Source: Arthrobacter sp. MYb227
GTDB lineage: Bacteria > Actinomycetota > Actinomycetes > Actinomycetales > Micrococcaceae
Direction: 5' to 3'
Assembly: GCF_002975435.1 (NCBI RefSeq)
Contig: NZ_PCPT01000008.1
Location: 62,001 to 126,000, forward strand
Length of the DNA stretch: 64,000 nt
Shown: piece after piece, positions 26,829-37,345 of the stretch
Layout: every line of letters starts with the position of its first letter
How positions within the stretch are numbered: position 1 is the stretch's first letter
Made by a program: the position numbers and the translations under genes
Notes under the pieces: model-generated
What the model saw: the letters and a program-made list of their open reading frames with translations, nothing else
Told to the model about the DNA's origin: nothing
The model's database searches: none

Positions 26829-27959
26829 TTGAAGCGAAGCGTTAACAAGATTCCACCGTTTGCAGCCCTTTTCGCTTCATTCAGTTCATCGGATACTAAA
26901 GAACATCCTGAAGAGGTTGTTTTACCTGAGAATGAGAATGTTTCACGTGAAACATCTTTTTCAACGCATCTGGAGCTTGATGAGGCGGAATCGGTCGAGC
27001 TGACTGACTCCGATGGAGAGGACACAGTGGTGACGAGGGAACCTACGCCAGCACCAAACGTTTTCGATACCACTGACGACAGCTCACCGCTTGCGAGCCA
27101 GCTGGCGAGCGAACACAAGCGTCGTGAACGCCTGAGCGGTCGCAAGTTGCCCAAGCCGACGACCACTCGCTACATGACTGTGAGCAACCAGAAGGGTGGC
27201 GTTGGTAAGACAACGACCACCGTAAACATTGCTGCGGCTTTGGCTATTGCAGGCCTCAATGTCTTGGTTATTGATATCGATCCACAGGGAAATGCTTCGA
27301 CGGCGCTTGGCATTGAACATCATGCTGACGTTGACAGCATCTACGATGTTCTGATCAATGACCTGGCACTTTCGGACGTAGTCGCTACTTGCCCGAACAT
27401 TGAAAACCTAACGGTGGCACCGGCAACCATTCACTTAGCCGGTGCAGAAATTGAACTTGTTTCATTGGTCGCCCGTGAGCAGCGACTTCGCCGGGCCCTC
27501 GATCAGTACGCAAAGTACCGTGATGAGAATGGCATGGATCGTTTGGACTATGTGTTTATCGACTGCCCGCCAAGCCTTGGCCTGCTAACAGTGAATGCAT
27601 TTGTTGCTGCACGCGAAGTTTTGATTCCTATCCAGTGTGAATATTATGCACTCGAGGGCTTGAGCCAGCTACTCAAGAATATTGAAATGATCCAGAAACA
27701 CCTGAATGCCGATCTGACGGTTTCAACCATTCTGTTAACCATGTATGACGGGCGCACAAACCTAGCAGCACAAGTTGCTAGTGAAGTCCGTGAACACTTC
27801 CCTGACCAGGTACTTCAAGCGTTGATTCCACGAAGCGTGCGAATCTCTGAAGCGCCAAGTTACCAGCAGACTGTGATCACATACGATTCAAGCTCGACGG
27901 GTGCTCTTTCCTATTTGGAAGCTGCGGCAGAGATTGCCGAGCGAGGAAACAACTCTTAA
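26829..27959 (+). CDS. parA: Chromosome-partitioning ATPase ParA
   Basis: 376 residues. The N-terminal 110 or so are acidic, low-complexity and poorly conserved. The ATPase starts at YMTVSNQKGGVGKTTTTVNIAAALA, with the deviant Walker A Lys at residues 122 and 127. DIDPQGNASTALG and FIDCPPSLGLLTVNAF follow. ParA forms a nucleoid-bound gradient that moves ParB-parS complexes. A parS palindrome is embedded in frame at codons for NVSRETS. The start is probably the TTG at 26829, with AGAAAGAA upstream, but a downstream start cannot be excluded. A terminator-like hairpin separates it from parB. Confidence 0.95.
   Translation: MKRSVNKIPPFAALFASFSSSDTKEHPEEVVLPENENVSRETSFSTHLELDEAESVELTDSDGEDTVVTREPTPAPNVFDTTDDSSPLASQLASEHKRRERLSGRKLPKPTTTRYMTVSNQKGGVGKTTTTVNIAAALAIAGLNVLVIDIDPQGNASTALGIEHHADVDSIYDVLINDLALSDVVATCPNIENLTVAPATIHLAGAEIELVSLVAREQRLRRALDQYAKYRDENGMDRLDYVFIDCPPSLGLLTVNAFVAAREVLIPIQCEYYALEGLSQLLKNIEMIQKHLNADLTVSTILLTMYDGRTNLAAQVASEVREHFPDQVLQALIPRSVRISEAPSYQQTVITYDSSSTGALSYLEAAAEIAERGNNS
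26938..26955. promoter_or_regulatory. parS: parS site inside parA
   Basis: A perfect palindrome ATGTTTCACGTGAAACAT, the ParB-binding consensus, encodes part of the ParA N-terminal tail. Confidence 0.95.
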
Positions 27960-27968
27960 ACCTCTTTT

Positions 27969-28006
27969 GAGGTCGTGAAGATACAAGTGACCATCTTCAC
28001 GACCTC
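27969..28006 (+). terminator. Terminator downstream of parA
   Basis: GAGGTCGTGAAGAT pairs perfectly with ATCTTCACGACCTC across a ten-base loop, nine bases after the parA stop. The tail (AATTCAGTATTC) is not a clean T-run. Confidence 0.65.
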
Positions 28007-28253
28007 AATTCAGTATTCTTGATTCGTTCATAATGGAAATCAACCACATCAGGTTACCTAAGCACGTATTTGCTTGAAGGATGATTCTAAGCGCGGAGCC
28101 GCCCTGTCCCTACCCGGGATAGGGGGCAAAACTAGCAACCTAGGCCCCTCTTGAAGGCCACACCCAGCGGTTGACGTCCAAAAATATTTAACGCTTGCAA
28201 GTACAATTGCCTTGGGTCAAGGTTGTCATTGTGTCGAAAGGGAGAAACATCCA

Positions 28254-29471
28254 ATGTCGGAAAAACGACGTGGTTTAGGACGAGGTCTTGGTGCTCTGAT
28301 TTCAAGTAGCCCCGTCGTTAGTTCCGAGGATGAAGCGCTATCGGATGTTTCACGTGAAACATCTCAGAAGTCGACTCCGGTGAAGACAACTGCAAGTGAA
28401 ACAGCTGCGGCAAAACGGAAGCTCGCCAGTGCTACAACTCACGCAAAAAAGGTTCGTCCGGTTGACATGTTTTTCGTCCCGGGGAAAACCGAAGAAGAGG
28501 CTGCAGCGGAGAAACAGGGGAGTGCTAAATTGAATGCATCCTCGGCTGCTGCAAAAAAGCGTCGAGCTCAGATGCCTGGTTTGATCGCCGCATCTGGTGG
28601 CCGCGCCGGTGCCGAAGTTGAAGAAGTTGAAATTGACGATCTGGTTGCTGTTCCTGGAGCGTCTTTCGCTGAGATCTCAGTCGAGCAGATCCACCCAAAC
28701 CGTAAGCAACCTCGTTCCTATTTCGACGAAGAGCATATGGAAGAACTCGTCCACTCCATTCGTGAAGTCGGACTTCTTCAGCCAATTGTGGTTCGTCCTT
28801 CTCGCGAGAAGGACGATGCCCCTTATGAACTTGTAATGGGTGAACGCCGTTGGCGTGCAACTCAGGCCGCCGGGCTGACCACGATTCCGGCAATCATACG
28901 TGACACTCAAGATGTCGATCTTCTACGTGATGCACTTCTTGAAAACCTTCACCGGTCACAGCTGAACCCGCTAGAAGAAGCTGCTGCGTATCAGCAGCTT
29001 TTGAGCGAATTCGAATGCACCCAGGAAGTACTTTCTGAGCGTATCGGCCGTTCACGATCGCAGATCTCTAATACCATTCGTCTAATGAAGTTGCCTGCCC
29101 TAGTACAGCGTCGTGTAGCCGCCGGGATAATCTCAGCGGGCCATGCCCGTGCATTGCTTGGTCTCGCTGATGCTGTTGCCATTGAGCAGTTGGCCCAGCG
29201 CATCATCAACGAAGGCATGTCGGTTCGTGCTACCGAAGAAGCCGTAGCACTTAGCGATGGGCAACATAAGGTCAAGAAACCGATTGCCCCGAAACAGACC
29301 GCACGGCACGAACGTCTCGACTTCCTTGCCAATTCGCTCTCCGACAAGCTTGATACTAACGTCAAGATTACTCTCGGAGCACGCAAGGGGAAGGTCAGCA
29401 TCGAGTTCGCTAGCGTGGATGATCTGAACCGGATTATGACGGTCTTGACACCTGAAGGCTCCGAAAACTAG
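28254..29471 (+). CDS. parB: Chromosome-partitioning CTPase/DNA-binding protein ParB
   Basis: 405 residues. The N-terminus KRRGLGRGLGALI is the ParA-interacting motif. A long low-complexity linker (about 20-145) contains a parS-encoded DVSRETS. The ParB/Srx CTP-binding domain starts at SVEQIHPNRKQPRSYFDEEHMEELVHSI and contains VMGERRWRATQAAG. The helix-turn-helix is EVLSERIGRSRSQISNTIRLMKLP, and a C-terminal dimerisation domain closes the protein. The ATG at 28254 is chosen (GGGAGA eight bases upstream) over an in-frame start at 28212. The 294-base gap from parA suggests its own promoter. Confidence 0.96.
   Translation: MSEKRRGLGRGLGALISSSPVVSSEDEALSDVSRETSQKSTPVKTTASETAAAKRKLASATTHAKKVRPVDMFFVPGKTEEEAAAEKQGSAKLNASSAAAKKRRAQMPGLIAASGGRAGAEVEEVEIDDLVAVPGASFAEISVEQIHPNRKQPRSYFDEEHMEELVHSIREVGLLQPIVVRPSREKDDAPYELVMGERRWRATQAAGLTTIPAIIRDTQDVDLLRDALLENLHRSQLNPLEEAAAYQQLLSEFECTQEVLSERIGRSRSQISNTIRLMKLPALVQRRVAAGIISAGHARALLGLADAVAIEQLAQRIINEGMSVRATEEAVALSDGQHKVKKPIAPKQTARHERLDFLANSLSDKLDTNVKITLGARKGKVSIEFASVDDLNRIMTVLTPEGSEN
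28345..28362. promoter_or_regulatory. parS: parS site inside parB
   Basis: ATGTTTCACGTGAAACAT, identical to the site in parA and read in the same frame (VSRET). Confidence 0.95.
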
Positions 29472-29487
29472 GCCTATTTTTGTACCT

Positions 29488-29523
29488 CGAAAGGGAGTGT
29501 TTCACGTGAAACACTCCCTTTCG
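29488..29523. promoter_or_regulatory. parS: Extended parS palindrome directly downstream of parB
   Basis: A perfect 36-base palindrome. The 16-base parS core is flanked on both sides by CGAAAGGGAG/CTCCCTTTCG. It begins 16 bases after the parB stop and could form a cruciform or act as the parB terminator. Confidence 0.93.
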
Positions 29524-30192
29524 TACATTCTACGGAATGCTGAAATCCTCAAACCATTTTGAATCTTGACTATGGGATTGAAGAGCGAAAACGCCATCTA
29601 CCTCCCCTGCTGTCGACTGAATATTATTAGCCGAGATGGCGGACACGTCGCCTTTGTCCGAATTTGGAGACGCGGGGGAGGGGCCGGAATGAAGAATATG
29701 TTCAACGGCTTTCTGATCGCACTGAGCATTCAACGCCTTGGAGATCACCCTCTTATTGCCGTTGAGAGCCAATTGCTACCTACAGCAGATCCACTGGTTG
29801 CTAGAGGGTCTGCCTAACGCTTTAATGCCCTGTTCATCTCAAGCATGCTGTTGCTTCTATTATTGATCTGGATAATCAGGTGCCTTGCTTCGCCGCCGGT
29901 GCCGAAAGATTCGTGCGTGCACATCTTCAGATACTTTACACAAATGGCGTTGCACCGCAGCAGCATTCCATATGCTCAAACCGTCTGCGCAGAGACGTCC
30001 CAGTGGAGCACTCCTTCAATGAACGATCCATGAATTCCACCTTGAAGCCGCCGCACTCTTCCGGAAATTTACCATGTTCCATGGTTCGCGCTAGACCTAG
30101 ATCGCTCCCAAACAGCATTGACTCACTGCACATGGTGACCTTCTGACTGCGGCAAGGAAGCTCCAAACAATTCCACTGTTGGTATCCAGAGT

Positions 30193-30690
30193 GAATATTT
30201 GACTCTTTGAGAGCCACAAATATTGCCGTTCAGAGCCACCCCACTAAAATGCGGATATTCTCGTTCAGGGCCACCAACAACGTCATTGGGAGCCACCTTC
30301 CGAAGACAAGAGCCGTTCCCGCGACATGTGCCAGCCTTACCTGGCGGTGGAACGAGTCCCAAGCCGAAGGCAAACCGCTGGGCACCACGAAGTTCCGCAG
30401 GAAGCTACTCGAGCATGTGGAACATCGCCACAACCCAGCCCGCACGGTGTTGTTGTGCAAGCAACTGCCGCAGAACAGCGGGAACCAACGGCTCGGGTCC
30501 GGCATCCGAAGCGACGCGAGCGTGCACTGAATCATCTACAACACCATTTGGATCGAGACCCGATGCCAAAACCTGAGCGAGAAGATTGGCATCGCTGCGG
30601 AATGGCTAGACCCGTTAGAGGTCAGTTGCTCCCATTACCGACGAGACTGGCTCCCATGGGCAATATCAGTGGCTCCCAACCACAATAAAG
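30193..30690 (+). pseudogene. Decayed IS21-type element: end repeats plus C-terminal IstB fragment
   Basis: The left side (30193-30303) carries repeated AGCCACC-type end sequences that align with 36818-36930. The right side (30623-30682) carries inverted TGGCTCCC repeats. Between them, from about 30387 to 30613, one frame reads RKLLEHVEHRHNPARTVLLCKQLP, then a GSGIRSDAS segment, a stop, and IIYNTIWIET...LSEKIG. This matches the C-terminal part of IstB-family helper ATPases, which usually read LLEIIEDRH...TSQLP...DRLVH. Most of the element, including all of istA, is missing. The internal stop at 30528-30530 and the lack of a start mark it as dead. Confidence 0.65.
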
Positions 30691-31028
30691 GGCTGCTCCC
30701 AAACCCTCGAATACCCAGCCAGTAATATTGTCGGTGGGGGCTATCCCAGGACAATGAGTGAATATTCCGCGGCATTGCCGGAATCTACATGGCCGTCGAG
30801 AGGTTCCCGTTCCCGTGCCGTGAGTCGGTCGGGACATAAGCGGATCGCTCGAACAGGGACAATAAATGGGCACTGTGCGCTGTGGACGAACTGGTAGGAC
30901 TGGTTCTAAAGGTGTAGAACGGCTGCTGGGGGCCCGTACACAGGAAGGCGCCTGCTTAGCTCTTCGAACAACTCTCACGACGCTCTAGACGACGGTGTGG
31001 AGAACGCAATGCTCATTACAGTGAGCCG

Positions 31029-31142
31029 GTGCCTGAAATCCGGCCTCTCGAAGATTCTGTCATGGGCCGTCCCGCCCACGACACCATTTGTATGGATGCA
31101 GGACGCTGCAACATGCGGGAGAAGAATGGCCCCAAGACGCCG
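31029..31142 (+). pseudogene. IstB C-terminal remnant (copy 2)
   Basis: Frame starting near 31044 reads DSVMGRPAHDTICMDAGRCN then MREKNGPK. It aligns without gaps to DAVMDRVIHESILIDTGSRN then MREKIGA at about 37179-37260. Only about 40 codons remain, without ends or start. Confidence 0.5.
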
Positions 31143-32892
31143 AATACTCATCGTCATGAGTTATCGACACGAGCCGTAAGGCTGGGACCGAACGCGAGGA
31201 ACTGTAGATCTATACCGACTCCACAGTTCGATACCGAGATGAGCACATAAACCTGGGGCGGCCTGACCCACCTCAGCTCTTCCATAACGGAACTTAGACC
31301 CGTAGCAATGGCTCTTCGACGTGTCTTCTGGCTGTTGTACCGTGACGACATGCAACCACAGCTGCAGGACTGCTGAGACTCCTGACAGTCGAATGGCGCT
31401 GTGTATGCCCACAAACGTAGAAAGGTAAAGCAGATTGCGATCCGATGCCAAGCTAGGTGGCTCGAGTGGGCTCATCGCCAGCCCTGCCGCTCGGTTGGTG
31501 ATGGTTCGTGCTGCCATAGCCCGAGAATTCGGAGTTTGAGTGCCTGCAAGTATTACCGTTGGGATCAGGTGCTGCTTTATGGAGCCAATAATTTCTAACG
31601 GTGTTGTCAGTTAATCTGGGAGTCGCCGAACTCCTCTTTACGCTGCAGCTATTAGTTTCAACGTCGCTGCTGAGATGGCTGTTGTGAATCATGAAGGCGC
31701 CGGAATGAGATCAGGAAGGAGAGAAATTAGATCCGACCGTTTTCTGCTCAAGCTAGAAGAGAACCTCTAGAACAATCACTAACGATGCTCTATACGCGTA
31801 GAGAACGAGTCAGTTGTCGCTGCGCTACCGCTTCGCTTCTGTCTGCACAGAAAATGGAATTGGGACGATGGCCTTGGTTCTGAAGCGAGGAACGCTGGCC
31901 ATGACGATTACTGTCCCGATACATCTGTTTTGATCCTGACCGTAGTATCGTTCGCAGCCACAGGGAAATAAGAGCGCTAAGAGTCAGAGGACATTCGCTA
32001 GGTTTCATGCCGCAGCAGAGGACCAGAGTCGAGTGCTTGACACTTTGAAGCCCAAGAATATTGTCTTGTGGAGCCACCTAGCGTGGGTCTTTGAGATCTA
32101 TGGCAAACGAGGTTAATGGCTTCTAGCGGCACTTGGGTGAAACAATGTTGGAAGGGGGAGGGGAATCAATACGAAGACGGATGCCCTTGGCCCGTGCTGA
32201 AGTGAGCGTAGTTGTGGACGCCATTGGAGGTACTGGTTGAGCACGATGATGTGCTGCATACAGGGCCCGCCGTAGGTTTGAAAGAGCACGCTCGGTACTG
32301 CGGTTAATGTCGTCGCGAGCATGGGTCCAGTTGTTCAAAATTCGAGCTGGGTCGCTGCCGCTAGCCATACTATGGGAACGAAAACCTCAGCGGGTATTAG
32401 CTGGACGAAGTTGTTGAGAGTCGGTGAAGGCATTGCGGGGACGTGACAGTTTTTTGCGGCAAGCATATTGGTTCCGAACAGTGATGCCTGAGGCTTCATC
32501 AATCTCCGCATAATTGTCGAGCTGCACCGAATTTTCTCTCGGAGGTGCCCCACTGCGACTTGAGTGCCCTTATGGTAATCACAGCCGTTCGAAGCCTTCA
32601 AAAGAGCCCCAAATTGTATTGGAGAGCCGGGTTCGCGGTTAGTCCAGAGAATAGCCCGGCCCCCACGATTTCCCGTTCTCCAATCGCAATTGTCGGGCGG
32701 CCCTTCCAAACTACGAGCACTCAGAGATTGGCTTGAGTAATAACATCAGTAATCAGTGAATATATTTGTTCGGCATTAAGAGGGAGTTAGCTCAGTCAAT
32801 AAAACGGTTTCGTCAGATAGACAAACCTGGTAGAGGCCAGATAAGACAACAATGGCAAGGCGGAACAATCAGAATATGGATCCACGCGCAGG

Positions 32893-32910
32893 ATGTTTCA
32901 CGTGATGCAT
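32893..32910. promoter_or_regulatory. parS: Degenerate parS site
   Basis: ATGTTTCACGTGATGCAT: the left half and the CACGTG centre are intact, and the right half differs at AAAC. It sits 19 bases before a perfect extended parS palindrome. Confidence 0.6.
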
Positions 32911-32928
32911 CCTGGAATGAACACCTTG

Positions 32929-32960
32929 AAAGGCAGTGTTTCACGTGAAACACTGCCTTT
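32929..32960. promoter_or_regulatory. parS: Extended parS palindrome
   Basis: A perfect 32-base palindrome. The parS core is flanked by AAAGGCAG/CTGCCTTT, the same layout as the site after parB (AAAGGGAG/CTCCCTTT). Confidence 0.93.
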
Positions 32961-33259
32961 TCTATGGCACAAACACCCTCACCGCAGGCTCCCCAAAGAT
33001 CGCGGCCTTGAGTCTACAAGGCATTTAGTGAACAGAGCTTAGTCTGTTGAGTTAAAACTACGTACGTGAGAGGACTTTGAGTTGGCGCACTGATGCCCGC
33101 AATGTCTTACTGGAGTCAGGTGTCCAAAGGGAATTCAGGAGGTGCAGAAGTGAAATACAGATAACTCGATGGACCCGAAGCTCAACGAAAATGTTGGAAG
33201 TTGGCAGGAAAAGTCCATTCAGCAAATTGGAAACATGCCAATCGACTCCGGAGCGTGCG

Positions 33260-33275
33260 TGTTTCACGTGAAACA
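33260..33275. promoter_or_regulatory. parS: parS site
   Basis: Perfect TGTTTCACGTGAAACA core, without an extended palindrome. Confidence 0.95.
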
Positions 33276-34933
33276 TTTGTCTGGTAGCCCGGTAACGGGC
33301 TGCAGTCTGCGCGCCTCAAGTACGAGGATTAGCGCGCTCGTGGGCTGCGGATGCGGAAGAGTCTGCATCAGACAACGGGATGCCCCTGACTTAATCGAGA
33401 CCACCACAGCTTGAGGAGATCATCATTCTTTTTAGTCGACATCGTGAGAGAAGTTTCTTCATGGGGTAATGACGTTACGCGCCAATCATGCAACCTTCCC
33501 CAAAGGGACATCAGCGCTGGGATTGGAATAGTGGGCACCTAGCTACAAACACATTCACGACTCTCGCAGCACTAGCCGAGCATTAGATTCAGAACCGCTG
33601 TTCCCGAATAGGGCGAATCGTACTGTGAGAGCTAAATGTGCGCTAACACGACGCGGAAGCAATTCACGAGGAAAGAAATCAATTGATCTTGCGCGATGCG
33701 CGGTGTAGGTATTCCCGGTGAATGGTGAATGTAGCGTGCTCACCGAGCGCTCTAGATCGGATGCGGTACCTTTAGAAAGACGGCGAGTTGCTCCCACACT
33801 AGCGAACACACAAGAAGCGTACCTCGGGGAGTAGTTACAAGGGCCGGTGGCGTTTCGATGCGAGGCATGGGCACGCTCAGGGAAACCAAAGCGACTTTCT
33901 TGCTGAGCGCAATGACGAACAGTCCGTGACTCAGAAGTTCAGGGATTATCTGAAATCAGTGTAAGGATACAAAATTTACGGGCGACCTATCGGTCGACAC
34001 TGCGGGCCTTTCAGGAACTGCTGTGCGGTTCGTTCGCACTGCAAAACTGGGGGAGTGAACCTAGCGGACACCTGAGTGCGCTCAGCTGGGCATCTGTAAA
34101 ACCCCTAGCGTAAATTCAGCTCAATGGCCGAAAGAAATTCTTCATGGTGTTTTTCTGGAGGGTCTTTGGGAGGAACTTCAGAGTAGGCGATGTAGGTGGT
34201 CAGTGTTTATAAAATTTGTTTCGTTGAGGATCTGGTCGGAAGCAAATGTCGTTCTCGCCCACGAGGCTAGCCTTACGGCAATCGATTTCACCTGAACGAT
34301 TCCTTCTTCCTGCTCAGTCTCGGCGATAAGGCTGGTCAAATGTCGTGGAACTGCTCCAAGCCCTACGCTTGGCGCAGCCGGCCAAGACCGTCGAATATCG
34401 AGTGCAGAGTGTGTGAACGGGCATCCGCGGATGCCGACGGCTACCTTGCTCTGTTCGAAGAGGCCGAAGAGCTCTGTCCCGTCCCACACGGTCAGGTTCG
34501 CACTCAGGACAAGACGTGTTGCTCGCCGCGGTGAGCTAGAAGAATGCCGTGGAGAAGTTGGCCACGCTCATGCTGTGGATGCAAGAGATGACCTGCACGG
34601 TGTGTAGGGAGTCAATCCAACTGCACTCAACGTGGCGGGTGGTTAGCCTATTCCAGATGGCACCTTAAGGAACCTATCTGAGGTGGCGGCCCCATGTCCC
34701 TTTAGCCTCAGGACAGAACCGCCACACGCGATGATCACTAACTGCAGACCACTTCCAGGCACAGATTCTTGGAAAGAAATACTGGCCTGATTCTTACCGC
34801 TCATGTGGCAGGAAACCAACCACTCACTCGGCAGGATTCCTTAGATCAAACGGCCTACAGTTAGTCGATCACACACAGCATCCAAGGTATCTTCTCGTTT
34901 GCCCGCAGGCGTTTGGTTGATGGTATGTGAGCC

Positions 34934-35191
34934 TCAACCACGCGATAGCCGGCCGGCCATGACGGCACCGTAGGATCCTGTGTACTCGGCTGAGATCAGG
35001 AATTCATCGACGCCGCCTTCGGTGCGGCGACCGATCGAGGATGCCGCACGTGCCAAACCAGCCGTGGTCGTTGGAGAGGTCTCCTGAGCCAGAAGTCTTC
35101 CCGAGGGCGATTCCAGGAGTGCGTAGGTATGGGTTGTGGCAGGTGTATCCACGCCGACGATGAATCGATAGTGATCTGAAGTGATAGACAA
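34934..35191 (-). pseudogene. Truncated IS110-family transposase (N-terminal 85 residues)
   Basis: The frame begins at a TTG with AAGGAG eight bases upstream. It reads DHYRFIVGVDTPATTHTYALLES, then ETSPTTTAGLARAASSIGRR and FLISAEYTGSYGAVMAGRLSR. This is the N-terminal DEDD/RuvC-like domain of IS110 transposases, with the first Asp in GVDT and the Glu in SAEYTGSYG. Family members are roughly 350-400 residues, so about three quarters is missing, including the C-terminal Ser domain. The intact start and ribosome binding site suggest a fairly recent truncation. Confidence 0.75.
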
Positions 35192-36142
35192 TGCTGTGTC
35201 TCCTTCGAATGAGCGGACGTCGTGACCGTCGTTGGCCCGGGAGATGCCTCACTACGAGGCATGCTTGTAAAGGGGTCATAATCTCAAGGGAGGGGCAGGC
35301 TACTTAAGCCATCGTGGTGGGCAGGGCTGCGCCGGCTCTTGCGACCAGATGGACAGATCCCGGAAATGACCCCCACAGGGGTCAGACGATTCACGAGTCA
35401 CACCTGATCGGAGGAACCAGTACCACTCTTTGCCAGCTAGCCCCAGTGCCTGTCACCATCAACGATTACAGGTGGTTCCGTGCATGCCTCAGTTGGCGCA
35501 GCATCGCCCCAGAGGCTTGATAAAAGCGGATATCCAGTTCCAGTTGCATAGTCAGCACGGCGGCACTGCCCTCGTGGTCGAGAATTAACAATAGATACCA
35601 AAGCGTCAGTTGCCGGATTTAATCGACCTAGAGATTGAGAATCTCGGCACACGAATCTCGGGCCAGTGGGCCATTTCTGGTAGTCCCAGCGCTCCTCTGC
35701 CAGACTGAACACGATTGGAATTCTCTCACCGACCAGGGATGGTTGTGGCCGGAAATGGGCCTCTCAATAGCGAAATTTTAGTCCGTCAAAGTGGAGAGTT
35801 CGAAGGAGCAAATACGGATGATGAGTGCCTTCCAAAGCTCGGTTATGGCCGTTTCCTGCCGGTTCCATGGCTAACAACTGCTCCGAAGTTCATGGCCGTG
35901 TAGAAGCGTGATGCCATCGAAGGTCGCTCATGGTGTGATGGCAATAGGACGAAAATGTCGTTGAAATGAGCATCGGGAAGGTTACGGGAACTCCACGGGC
36001 GGACACCTTCACCGGGACAACTCGCTGCATTCGGCTGTCCTGCTCGTGATATGCCGACGGCAAAAGACTTCCTTTCGTTCGTTGGCTGCTCAACCAGGCC
36101 CTTGGAAGGAAAGGTTCTGAAAGTGGGACAACGTATCAATCG

Positions 36143-36158
36143 TGTTTCACGTGAAACA
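36143..36158. promoter_or_regulatory. parS: parS site
   Basis: Perfect TGTTTCACGTGAAACA core. Confidence 0.95.
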
Positions 36159-36216
36159 TTTCAGAAAACTAACCTTCATCCAGAAGCTAGTACGAGGCAG
36201 CAAGAAACTAAAACAT

Positions 36217-36236
36217 GATGTTTCACGTGAAACATC
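36217..36236. promoter_or_regulatory. parS: parS site
   Basis: Perfect 20-base palindrome GATGTTTCACGTGAAACATC, 58 bases from the preceding parS. Confidence 0.95.
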
Positions 36237-36817
36237 AACACACGGCAGCATGCAACGAGCGATAAAACTTAGCCAACGTCGCAGGCAAAGCCCATCGGTT
36301 CTACATTGATATTCTTCGGAGAAGCACGGGGACTAGCCTCTGAAGCCGACCAAGCACGCAACTGATAATGACCACTTGCGGCAGCCGCGGTGACCGAGGG
36401 CAGCAATACTGGTTCCTCATTGATGTAAGCGGAACTTCAACCTCTATCCGTATCGGTAAGCGCATGTTGTCGAGGAACCCTGCTCCGGGGGCACGTTCCG
36501 CGCTATGCCAATCTGGCAGCTTAGCTCTCTGGAACGGATCCGCATTCAAGAGCTGAGGCTGATCGGAAGTACATAGAAATCGACAACTTCGAAATCGGAT
36601 TGAGCGGTCTCGAAGCGAAACTAGTTGCGGGGATACTTGATGTCTTACGAGCCAAGATAAGCGACTCACGCAAACGGAAGCCGGAAAGCCAATGGCTGAA
36701 AGCAGGTTTGAGCCGGATGCTTCTAAGTTGGAGACTTCTTGTCGTATGCGGTCAGCTTGTTTGCCGAACATAGTGAACTGGGCTGTTCGTTCAATGCCGG
36801 CTTTGAAGTGATTGTAT

Positions 36818-37345
36818 GAATATTTGTTCATGTGAGAGCCATTGATATTGTGTGGGGACCGCCTTCGGAGAAACAAGAATATTCGCGTTGGGAGCCACCA
36901 GTAGCATTGCGGGGAGCCGCTTTGCCGTCGACAGGTGGCCGCCCATGCCGGGAGCCAGATCGATTGCCTGGACGAGTCGATGGGTACGGTGAAGTTTCCT
37001 GAAGAGCATGGCGGCTTCAATCCTGCCGCCGATGGGTGGGTCGTTATCGGAGTACACCACCAGGGACGTGTCTCGGCATGCTGCTTGACTCATGCATCGC
37101 CGCTGCGGCTCGATGGCATTCTGCCTATAGTGTCTAAGGACGGACCGGCAGCAGTTGCTCGGCACCGGCATCCATACCGACGCGGTGATGGACCGGGTCA
37201 TCCACGAGAGCATCTTGATCGATACCGGAAGCCGCAACATGCGTGAGAAGATCGGCGCTGTTCAGAATAGACGGACCCGGTGGAAACCACTGGCCTCCAA
37301 CGGCAATTTCTGGCGGCTCTCAAACCGACGAATATTCAGTGTCCG
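36818..37345 (+). pseudogene. Decayed IS21-type element: end repeats plus C-terminal IstB fragment (copy 3)
   Basis: The first 110 bases align with the left end of the 30.2-kb copy (GAATATTTG...GAGAGCCA...GGGAGCCACC). A frame around 37155-37260 reads LLGTGIHTDAVMDRVIHESILIDTGSRN then MREKIGAVQ, an IstB-type C-terminus. A block near 36982-37021 (AAGTTTCCTGAAGAGCATGG) is also found inverted at about 30036-30082. The right side (37290-37335) has CTCCAACGGCAATTTCTGGC and a GAATATTC. No istA is seen, and no complete frame remains. Confidence 0.6.

Noticed and set aside
32784-32860. tRNA-like start GGGAGTTAGCTCAGTCAAT
   Set aside because: A D-arm-like sequence is present, but no anticodon stem, T arm or closing acceptor strand follows at the right distance.
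36301-37020. 239-codon minus-strand frame, the longest in the gene-poor region
   Set aside because: It crosses insertion-sequence end repeats on the opposite strand, has no family-like segment, and its composition (many Arg, Cys, Trp, Ser) looks like an accidental frame.
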